DNA from: Bemisia tabaci
Taxonomy: Eukaryota > Arthropoda > Insecta > Hemiptera > Aleyrodidae
Assembly: GCF_918797505.1 (NCBI RefSeq)
Contig: NC_092795.1
Location: 34,769,131-34,833,130, forward strand
Reading direction: 5' to 3'
Length of the DNA stretch: 64,000 bases
A program made the position numbers and the translations under genes. This document shows positions 55,589-64,000 of the stretch, piece by piece (within the stretch, counting starts at the first letter, position 1; every line of letters starts with the position of its first letter). Below the pieces are notes generated by a model. It had not been told where the DNA came from. It ran no database searches and saw only the letters and a program-made list of their open reading frames with translations.

Positions 55589-57318
55589 GTACCTGAGCAT
55601 GGTGCATAGAAAATTATCAAAACAAACCCATGAGTGATAAATTGACATTTACCTTTCACATCAATTCAAATAATCGCTCAACGACGCCTGGTGTGAAACT
55701 TTGATGAAAAGCCATGTTTTGGAATCTTGCACTTGTCACTTGGCTCTATGATTAGTTCACTAATGTGCCCCCCATACGGACACACTGAAATTATTTCTCT
55801 CACAATACATCTACGGTTCTATCGAATCACAGTTGAAATTAATAGGTTGTATAGAATTTCTTCATCACATATTCTATCCTCTTAAGGCTACCGTTAGGAG
55901 CCTGTATTGCATGCGGGACATTCCATTGCATGCAAGAGCAGCGAGCCCTTTACGGCCGGAAATTGCACCTGAGATGAAACAAGCGTTGAATGGAGCCAGC
56001 AACAAACTTGATTCATCGTTGTCTTCGCTGAAAAGCTTCCATTGTTGCTCGGTCACAATGTTTTTTGGAACTTGGTATGAACTGCAAGAGTCAGTTTGGC
56101 AATTTTTTTGCATCGCTGGCTTGACCACCTATTTTTTAGAACAAAACCCGAGACTGTTAGGTTTAAGAAGATGAAAATAACTAAAAGGGAAACTTGTTTT
56201 TCTTTGGAAAACAAGTGGAAACAAATTGGAAATTGGATTTTATCCCTAGTTATGATTCTCAACGCACATACACATTGCTGTGCAACGACAACCCCCCTCC
56301 CTCCCCCGTTCGCCCGAAAAAAGAAGGAAGGAAGGAACAGAGGAGAGAAGGAGGAAGAACGCTTATATTTGGTAATTATTCATGACGAAATTGACTCAAA
56401 CAGCACATTAAATGTTTTAAATTTTCAGAGAAAGCCCCTCGGACCACCCTAATGCCCCCCCCCCCCCCATTCGAGGTATTTGAATCCGTCAACTTTTAAA
56501 ATTAGATAAATTATCACCTTAATTATCCGAAGCGAACGATCCGAGCGAATTAAACAGTTTGGGCCTTTTAATCAGTGACTAAAGTACTCGGTGCACTGTC
56601 TCCATTCATTTGAGGTACCTCCTGTTTGCACAATGTGCATGTGAGGGTGTGTTTGTTTGTGTGTTCTGCGATGTACTTACAACACTGATCTCGCAAATCA
56701 TGAGCCGAATATTGCTGACAAATCTTGGCTTCGCCCTTTGATTGGGGGGCTGTAATTATTATTCGTGATTTGTGGCCGACTGCAGCCAATAAAATTCGGG
56801 CCCAATATGCTACAAAAATGACTGCCATTGATAAAAGAGATCTCGGTATTTATCTTTGGATGAGACAGTTGAGAATTGTTGAAACCGATTAAATTTCGTT
56901 TTAGGAGAAATTATTCTAGTTAGTGGTGATACTTAAACTACGTAAAGTTGTAGAGGAAGGGCGATTGGGCCCTCATAACGTTACGAAATGATACGGCTCA
57001 GTGGAAGGTATTGAGCGAGGCAATAAGCAAAATTTTGAAAGATTTCCTGGGGTTTGAGGAGTTTTTCATCCACCTTCTTTATTCGTTTACTCTTTTGGGA
57101 AGGACGGGGGATAGGGGGAGATCACTAAATTTTACCAGTGCTCTCCTCCTGAAATTGCTTTTGACATCTTTTCAAAGCAAGGCTTTATGCTGTAGCTTTT
57201 CCGATGTGACGCATCAGATTGGTTTTATAATGTAATTTTGGAGAAAGTCAAACGTCTTAATATATGTCGATTCTAGATTTTTTTTTCGATTTATTTTTTT
57301 GGCGAAATTTTTTATAAA

Positions 57319-57319
<1 letters not shown>
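55589..57319. other. no gene recognised
   Basis: The 113-codon frame at 55833 and 118-codon frame at 56096 have no recognisable domain. 56457-56468 is a C-run. Confidence 0.45.

Positions 57320-57376
<57 letters not shown>
57320..57376 (+). repeat. 57-base A homopolymer
   Basis: An uninterrupted A-run. Possibly the tail of an old retroposed copy, or a homopolymer whose length the assembly may not have right. No body of a retroelement is recognisable upstream. Confidence 0.85.
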
Positions 57377-57377
<1 letters not shown>

Positions 57378-58352
57378 AAGCGGGAAAGCTCTAATACATT
57401 TGTATTAGATAAGCGCTTAGCTGTTATCAAGGTCGGCGCGTTTTTAAGTTCCTCGAAAAATTTGAGCAACGTTCAGTAAAAGAACGCGCCTCACCGAAAT
57501 TTCAACTATCAATTCTGAGAAAGGTACACTATACTGTTAAAAAAATGGCTTATAAAAAAACGATGGTCGTCCGCTCTTTGATATCAGAGGCATTAAATCA
57601 AGGTATAAAAGATAAATCTAATTTGAATGTGTGAGGCATCCTTATCCCTTATCTTGTAATTGAGCGGATGGGCCATTTGAACGTATTGCCACTAGTTTAC
57701 TAGAATTCTATGGGCAGGTCAAAATCAAGAAGCGGTCTCTATCGGCTGAGCGCTTGATAATGATCATTCGTAATTTTTGCGAAAAATCGTAACATTTTAC
57801 TGTAACTAAAATTGACATAATGAAGAGCATAAAATAGCTCCTTACGAGTGGGGAAAAGAATGCAAACTCTTAAATGAAATCACCACGTTTTTTCTGTGGA
57901 CGGCTGAATTTGTGTCTATTTAGCTACGAAGCTGAGCTGTTTATTCCTCCTCACTATAACAACCCTGAAACCATGGCTCAAAACTAGGCAACTGCAAAAC
58001 GGCGAGGATTGATAGTGTGGTGGCAGGGGTGAGGGGGTGGGGGGAAGGGAGGTGGTTTCTATAGAGTGGGAAGAGGTGGAGTGAGGCAAGAACAGAGCGT
58101 GCACATTGTAGGAATTTCATCGGCAACTGGATGTGCTCGTTGCACTCGGTGCGGGAGTTTTCATTAAACTTCCCTTTTAAAGAACTCGATAACTGCAAAG
58201 GAAATGGGCTCTTCGGGACCGCTTTACACGCCGCCGGGCACTCGCAACTCCACGGACCGCCCGTTGTCAGATCGGTTCTCGATTGAAAAACCGCGCGCCG
58301 GCTCGGTGAAAATCCACCGCGGGGAAAATTCCTCGGGAGGTACTGAGTAAAT
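57377..58352. other. no gene recognised
   Basis: 58010-58080 is purine-rich. Nothing else. Confidence 0.5.
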
Positions 58353-58585
58353 CGTCAGGACGTAACTACGTTGCGACGTTGCAAAATTTTAACTCGCGAA
58401 CACCATTTTATTGGGAAACTTTGGGGTGTTTTCAATTGAAAATCTCATTGAGTTTTCTTCTGATCTGGTGACACGCAAGAAGCAGCAAACGTTTGGGCAG
58501 AAATATCACCTGGTAAAATATTTAATTTTTCAAGTCAATTTTGCAACCTTGGAATTGAGTTACGTCTCCTCGTCTGCGAGAGACG
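58353..58585. mobile_element. TIR element, CGTC...GACG ends, copy 2
   Basis: CGTCAGGACGTAACTACGTT then GCGACGTTGCAAAATTTT at the left; CAATTTTGCAACCTTGGAAT then TGAGTTACGTCTCC and GAGAGACG at the right. 233 bp, more diverged than the other copies. Confidence 0.65.
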
Positions 58586-58625
58586 AAGAAGAGACCGCAA
58601 CCAACATTTTTCAAATCGAGTTCAA

Positions 58626-58812
58626 GGCACGTTACTTGTGCGTCTCTTTTACCTCCGTTTACTAGCAAAATACAGGCGCGGCGTAAAAAGCGCCTTCAAA
58701 ATCGCATGATACTCCGCCTTACTCAGGAGATCGAATAGTTGTATCAAACATTGAACCTCTAACCGAGGTTATAAGGTACGCACTGGAATACATGTTTTCT
58801 GATTAAAATGTT
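58626..58812 (+). repeat. dispersed repeat of about 180 bp, copy 2
   Basis: GTTACTTGTGCGTCTCTTTT, AAAAGCGCCTTCAAAATCGC, ACTCAGGAGATCGAATAGTT, GTATCAAACATTGAACC and TTCTGATTAAAATGTTAC, in the same order as 55408-55588. Confidence 0.8.
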
Positions 58813-59014
58813 ACTTTGGTGTGCATTGATGCAGCCAGCATTTTTAAAATTTAGTTTTTGACGAAGAGCAAATAGATTCATTCGTTAACAAAAAAGTCGG
58901 TTAATTCATCGGTTCCTTTCATAATCAATGAATATTGAAAATTTCACTGTCTTTTCAGTGATTACCTACTTCCTTTTATGTTTTCAGGAGAGCTTGCGTC
59001 ATCTTTGGCTTGAC

Positions 59015-59091
59015 CCTCCCCGTCACCTACTGTCATCCATTGCTAGACCCCCTTTCCCCCTACTTGGATGACGTAATTTATGGACGGCCCC
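59015..59091. mobile_element. fragment of the GGGGCCGTCCATAAATTACG element
   Basis: It keeps only one end: TGGATGACGTAATTTATGGA then CGGCCCC, with CCATTGCTAGACCCCC inside, as in 7485-7831. Confidence 0.7.
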
Positions 59092-59154
59092 TTAAACCTC
59101 CCTTAATCATTACGCAAACCTTGTGAGGCCTCCTAAGGTAAGGAGTTGTTTATG

Positions 59155-59499
59155 GAACGTCTATGAATACAGCAATTTGCCTATTCCATGAGGAGGCAAT
59201 CGCCAGTGTGAGGAGAAGGATGTGGTCGGAGCACGTTGACCGAATGGATGAACAGAGACTAGCGAAAATGTTTATGACCGGACAATCCTTCGGGAATAGA
59301 TTACCTGGACGACCGCCTAAGAGATGGGCACAAAGCTGGCTCTCTTCTCCTGAGTATGGTCGAAAATTTTATGCTGTTCTCATAGATTTGACGAGTCCTT
59401 TATTTTTAGATTTTTAATATTTATATAGTTTATTGTGCTCGATACTGGATGGCCTGACAAACAGGGCTATGCCCTAGTCGTTAGTGGAAGAAGAAGAAT
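59155..59499 (+). mobile_element. 5'-truncated non-LTR retrotransposon tail (RT C-terminal fragment)
   Basis: The frame from 59163 to 59417 reads RRRMWSEHVDRMDEQRLAKM and then GNRLPGRPPKRW. This matches the C-terminal end of many insect LINE reverse transcriptases (W-x-HV-RMD, then GRP-KRW). The reading frame ends at TAA 59415-59417. A short 3' region follows (GGATGGCCTGACAAACAGGG, then GTGGAAGAAGAAGAA near 59487), and GAAGAAGAAGAA-type tails are common in such elements. Only the last tens of codons remain, so it is inactive. The exact clade (RTE, Jockey or other) is not determined. Confidence 0.7.
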
Positions 59500-59602
59500 C
59501 AATCGCCTGATTGCCTAAAAAGGCATTCTAGTTCCTGTTCGACAGCTTTGACTCTAGGTTACTCCACCCTCAATTAAAACTGTCGCGTAAGATAAATCCA
59601 TT

Positions 59603-59854
59603 CGTCGGTTTCCTCACAAAAGAACGTTACTGCATTTCAATGTTGCCAAATTTCCCGCAAAAAGTTCATTTTTACCGGGAAAATTTCGAGAATTCCGAAC
59701 TGAAAATTCCACCAATATTTCTTCTAATCTCGAGCGAAACTCAGACCAATTTCCAACAAAAATTTTGCAGGTATATTCTCGTAAAAAATTGAATTATTCA
59801 AGTCAATTTCGCAACGTTGGGATGGAGTTACGTTCCTTCGTGCGGGGAACGACG
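59603..59854. mobile_element. TIR element, CGTC...GACG ends, copy 3
   Basis: CGTCGGTTTCCTCACAAAAG then AACGTTACTGCATTTCAATG at the left. At the right GTTACGTTCCTTCGTGCGGG then GAACGACG. The last five bases, CGACG, are at the same time the left target duplication of the adjacent Transib-type copy T3. Confidence 0.75.
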
Positions 59855-60087
59855 CACAGTGGATCGAGTGAATGAGAGAGGTCGGACATGAATTTTTTTA
59901 CTAAAACTGCAAATTTTGATGTTTATTTTGTCACATTTTAAATTTCAAGGGGTGCTTTTAGAAGAAAAGTTTACGAGGAAACCAATCAAACCATTTTTAG
60001 AACCTCAAAGTTTTGTATAAAGGGAGTTATACGCGTTTAAAGTTTCCAAAGTTTGTCCTACCTCTCCTATTGACTCGATCCACTGTG
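59855..60087 (-). mobile_element. Transib-type MITE, copy T3
   Basis: A 233-bp copy with the best-preserved ends: CACAGTGGATCGAGTG at the left and CACAGTGGATCGAGTC at the right (read inward). CGACG at 59850-59854 and 60088-60092. The internal blocks are the reverse of T2 (GGTCGGACATGAATTTTTTT, CAAGGGGTGCTTTTAG, TTTACGAGGAAACC). Confidence 0.92.
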
Positions 60088-60092
60088 CGACG

Positions 60093-60405
60093 TATTGTGG
60101 CAAAATCGGTACGATACCGTGGCATTGTATCGGAAAACAGGGAGACACAAATTCCGATGGGATAATCTATGGTTATTGCGCAGGATGCTCCTGAATCAAG
60201 GAGCGTGAAAAAATATCGATTGAGCCTGAATTGAGAGCTAAACAAGGTGGGGGATTGGCGCCCGGAGAACGTGTCTTAGCGAGAATCCGGGTGCTAGCCG
60301 ATCCACGTGTAGCGAAATGAGACAGCCGGGATTACGCAGTCAAATGGAGACATACTTGCACTCGCCGGGAGCAAAAAAAGGTGCCCGCGGTGAACACACA
60401 CTCAC
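60093..60405. other. no gene recognised
   Basis: A small self-complementary stretch lies at 60097-60140 (CGGTACGATACCG). Otherwise nothing. Confidence 0.45.
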
Positions 60406-60522
60406 CAGCAGGTCGATTGTTGAATCGTTATCGAATGACCTTGATCGATAAATAGCATTGTAAAGATAGGGATTTATCGATCAAGTCCATTCGATAACGA
60501 TTCAACAATCGACCCGCTGCTG
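60406..60522. mobile_element. 117-bp foldback element
   Basis: CAGCAGGTCGATTGTTGAAT then CGTTATCGAATG at the left pairs with CATTCGATAACGATTCAACA then ATCGACCCGCTGCTG at the right; inner arms are TTGATCGATAAAT / ATTTATCGATCAA. The loop is about 20 bp. Single copy here. Confidence 0.8.
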
Positions 60523-62084
60523 CTCCTTCTTCCTCCGGGGTTTTAATTTCATGTTTTGTGAACGCTCACTACGCGGCACGAAGCATACTTCTATCCTAGA
60601 ATGAACACGGTAAAAAATGGGCCTGTGGTAATTAAACTTCAGCTAGAGCAAAATAGAGTACTTTTATAGGGAGAGTGGACGACTCGATTTACGTAGCTCT
60701 TAGGGCCCAAAAGGGCGACATCGCGAGAGACGAAAATCACTAGAGAAGCACCGCTGCCAACCTATGAATTTGAAATATTAATCAATAGGACCGACAACGC
60801 ATTGTGAACAAGCGTTTTCAAGGATTAACACTTTGAATTTGAGAAAATTTATGCGAAATCCAAGTTTTATACGTACTTCTGCAATTTTGATTTTTGATCG
60901 GTATATACCTACTCTCGCAGTTTACATTAATACCGCTAGATAATTCGAATTCATACGTTGGCTACACTTTTGGGCCCCAAGAGCTGCATGACCTTATCAA
61001 ATCCAACCTCCAAATCAAGTTGTTCATAAAAAAACCTAAATTTAAAAATTCACTGAAAATCCACCGAACCTAAAATGCCAAATTTTAAGTATAAGTATAG
61101 CCCACAGAATTACTTCTTCATTTTGTTGTTATCTCAAGTCTGTGGAATGCGTTGAGCATCAAGTTGTTTGGTTTTTTTTTCTTTTTTACCATTTACCGTT
61201 TACGAAAAGGAATTTACATTCTACATCAGATAAAAATGGACAATTTAGGCCGAAAAAATGTGTTTCTTCAAGCAACGATGTTTCCTTTGTTCCGTGTTTA
61301 TGATTCTAATTTTTATTTTTATTTTATATCATGATAATAATTAATAATATATAAATAAATCAAACGTTAAAAAAATAATTATATAATTAGATACATTTGA
61401 TTTTAAAACCTTACGCATGAGCGATTTATTTTTAAAAAATAATCATAAACTTATTGTTTTTACCTTGTCATTAAACATGCAGAAAAATTTTCGGGGAACA
61501 ATTATTAAGCGTGGTTCTTAAAATACTCTTTCAAAATATATAAAATAATACGCTCTCTTTGAATTTGACCATTACTCGCGCGAAGACACACCTGCAATAT
61601 GTAAAGAAATGATTAACAAATCAACTGATAAACCTATATGTGTCAATTTTAAAGACAACGAAGATGAACAGTTCACACAGTACCAGCTCCCAACCTAACA
61701 AGTATTCTCACTAACATAAAGATCAGTGAAAGATACTCTAGAGCAAAAGAAAGAGTCATACCCTATATAAAATGGATCAAAAATCACCATCATCGCGTCA
61801 GAAAGGTCCAAAATACACTGTGCCCAACTTCACAATTTGCCCAAGAAATATGCATTTTTTCAAAACCTCCCACTTCAAAAACCATATTACGGTACAGGTG
61901 AACATTTTGTGAAGAATCGTTCACCCTTGCGCGCATTAGGATGCTACGCAATATTCAACATGACCGACGCCAACCCGCCATAATAGACGTGACGTGAAGA
62001 GGTTGTTTTGGAGTAGCTAATTTCGAATTTGATGTCCAATTGGCTACATTTTAACACCCTGACCTATTAATTGTGGGCAAGCTT
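60523..62084. other. no gene recognised
   Basis: A+T-rich, especially 61330-61560. Nothing recognised. Confidence 0.5.
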
Positions 62085-62239
62085 GCGGCGCGGCGTGCTG
62101 CCGCTGCCAGCTCGGAACGCGCACTGACGCCTACAAACCTAACGGGATACTTCAAGCATTGCGCAATGCGTGAGGTAGCCCTTTAGGTTTGTAGGCATCA
62201 GTGCAAGTTCCGCGCTGGTAGCACGCCGCGGCGCGGCGC
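62085..62239. repeat. GC-rich inverted repeat
   Basis: The left arm GCGGCGCGGCGTGCTGCCGC, GCCAGCTCGGAAC, then CACTGACGCCTACAAACCTA pairs with the right arm TAGGTTTGTAGGCATCAGTG, GTTCCGCGCTGG, AGCACGCCGCGGCGCGGCGC. The loop has CAAGCATTGCGCAATGCG. It shares the CGCCTACAA ... GCATTGCG core with the tandem repeat at 44978. Confidence 0.75.
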
Positions 62240-63577
62240 TTCCGACATGACGGGCGGGTGGTAAACGATTTCTTGCGGGGACAGCTCACTGACGGAGAAA
62301 TTCGCACATCGTGTACATTTTTTTTTTTTAATTTTTTTTAATTTTCAACTTTTAAAATTACACACTGGTTGTGTGAAGTAATAAGTGGACTCTCAACGCT
62401 AGATGAAGTGTAATAATGAAAAGCAGTTCGTGCGCCATGCGCTTACCTAAAAATAGTAATGAAATATTACGGAACAGTCCGAAAAATACGTTGAAGTAAT
62501 CGCAAAATACGGATTACCTCAAATTGCAGCAGGACTCCCACAATGAATGTGCTATGCACGGCTGAATATTTTCACCATTGGGTCATTAATTTCAGCTCAG
62601 TTTTCGAAATGGAACTTGTTTTTTTCGTCCTTTTATTTATTTCAACACGTCAAGTTGCGAAATCGGCAGAGAGAGCATTTGAGGCTACATCGATTCGAAA
62701 AGCGGGAGAAGACCCACAACATTGCAACAGCGAGCGCTTTCGAAGCGAGGGAATACGGATTAAGCTAATGGGTATTGAAAGGTGCACCCGGCACACTCGA
62801 GCGCTCTCTAAGCTCGAATCTGATGTTTTTATCTTGAGCCGAAAGAATTCGCGTTCCTTAACCACTGCATCTTGAATGCACTTACATCGGACTTAGAAGG
62901 AATAAAAGACCCGTAGCTGCTACTCATCAAAAGATGCCCCGATTACCGCGATGATTTTTACTCTCCCCAGTCTTCGTGCGTGAGTGGATGTTACAGATCT
63001 CCTCATACACGCTTAACTGTTTTATATTGCCATGGGATCCGAGGAAAACTCTTGTATCGTACTGGAAACGAAAAGGAAATATTTCCGGGCCTTCTTTTTT
63101 CCTTTTTTTCAGAGTATTAGCTACGCGGGTTATCGTATTTGAGTGTTGTAGCTAGGTGTGAACGCCGTAATAGAGAATTTGCATGCAAATGTTTCATTGC
63201 GTCATCTGAAAGTGTGTACCTAAAGAGCCGATTTCACAGTATTTTTTATAAATTTTGCCGATATGGGAAATAGTATAAATGCAGATTTAAAAGTGAGAAA
63301 ATGCACCGCCGATAAATTCAAAATGTCGACGATAAATTCAATCGAAGTCTTCTTCAGTAAATCAAGTAACTTTTTTCTAAAGCGATGAAAAATTCTGCGC
63401 TTTCACACTGAGCGACTAAGACAAAGAATTTCTTTTCGTAATATTTAGATCATTTTCTGAGTCGTTAATTCAACTGGCGACGCGTAGATTAGAAAACGCA
63501 AAGTAACGAATCGGTTTCCAGCCATTCCTCTGTAGTTTGGAAGTTCGTTAAACGTAACCAGTTCATTCAGAAGGGAG
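62240..63577. other. no gene recognised
   Basis: The 110-codon plus-strand frame at 62543 has no recognisable domain. T-runs at 62319-62340 and 63097-63110. Confidence 0.45.
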
Positions 63578-63843
63578 CACATGTGGATCATATTTAGTAA
63601 AAAGGAACCAACGCAATTACAGTGTTTTCAAAATTGTGCAACTTCTCTTTTTCTTTCAGAAATACCTAATATATGTACTACATTGAAATTTATACAATTA
63701 TTTTTCTCTAAAATTAACAAATGTTTGGTGGGAAGCCAAAACTATTTATTATTCTAGGAGATTCTTTAGATTATTTTGAGTAAGCAACATGTTTACAGCA
63801 CTGTAATTGCGCTGGTTCCTTTTAGCGAAATGCGATCCATGTG
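63578..63843. mobile_element. TIR element, CACATG(T)GGATC ends
   Basis: The left end is CACATGTGGATCATATTTAG then TAAAAAGGAACCAACGCAAT, then TACAGTG. The right end is CACTGTAATTGCGCTGGTTC then CTTTTAGCGAAATGCGATCC, then ATGTG. A stray right-end relative lies near 20990-21030. The interior is A+T-rich and non-coding. Confidence 0.8.
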
Positions 63844-64000
63844 TTGCACTGCTTAAAATTAGACCGTGTTCATCGGACGATTTTGTTCGATGTATTCCAT
63901 TAATTTAAGCGATAACACTGAAATTTTGCCTCACAAGTTTCAAGGAAGACCCAAAGGATTAGTTCACGAGGCACGACCGAACACGCCCAAACGAGTGCCA

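Overview
This window is eukaryotic nuclear DNA. It is A+T-rich with scattered CpG-rich patches, has no operons or ribosome-binding sites, and is packed with short inverted-repeat transposons. The repeat style and the one recognisable gene point to an animal, most likely an arthropod. A hemipteran such as a whitefly is my guess, but nothing here proves the species.

Coding content is very low. The only convincing exon is on the minus strand at 39014-39723. It carries a start codon, a hydrophobic N-terminus, a proline-rich linker and the beginning of a cysteine-rich domain that resembles the NALCN-channel chaperone family (FAM155 / NLF-1 / insect Mid1). It ends at a clean CAG|GTAAGG donor. The following exons lie at lower coordinates or outside the window, and I could not find them. 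A 5'-truncated LINE (59155-59499) keeps a recognisable scrap of reverse-transcriptase C-terminus. Most other open frames fall in repeats or GC-rich DNA and look like chance.

Transposons make up most of what can be described. Families supported by termini plus target-site duplications (TSDs) are: (1) a hAT-type MITE with CAGTGGCGTGGCGT ends and 8-bp TSDs at 767, 17577 and 37431; (2) a Transib-type MITE whose ends carry the RAG-signal-like heptamer CACAGTG or close variants, flanked by 5-bp CGNCG TSDs, at 2776, 8779 and 59855 and as a three-copy chain at 45676-47163; (3) a piggyBac-like element at 46165-46996 with TTAT duplications and five copies of a GTTGCCATATGGCAAC palindrome; (4) a CAGGGTGTCTA family with 5-bp TSDs at 16496 and 26045; (5) foldback elements with CACTGGAAAAAAAA ends at four sites; (6) a 982-bp palindrome at 31011-31992 with a TA duplication. 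Several further two- to five-copy TIR families, two tRNA-derived SINE-like units and one pogo-like relic are also listed.

Tandem arrays include an A-B-A-B satellite of about 219-bp units (47559-48328), an inverted cluster of about 180-bp repeats around a GC-rich core (21345-22620), a three-unit repeat at 44978-45192 and a two-unit repeat at 959-1280. CpG-rich patches at 4340-4916, 33690-34230 and the Mid1-like exon are the best places to look for promoters.

Layout: 1-11 kb is dense in MITEs with one CpG-rich patch; 11-16 kb is mostly unassigned; 16-27 kb holds nested MITEs, tandem repeats and a SINE; 27-31 kb is an A+T-rich stretch with nothing recognised; 31-38 kb has foldbacks and a CpG patch; 39-40 kb holds the gene exon; 40-64 kb is again MITE- and satellite-rich with one LINE tail.
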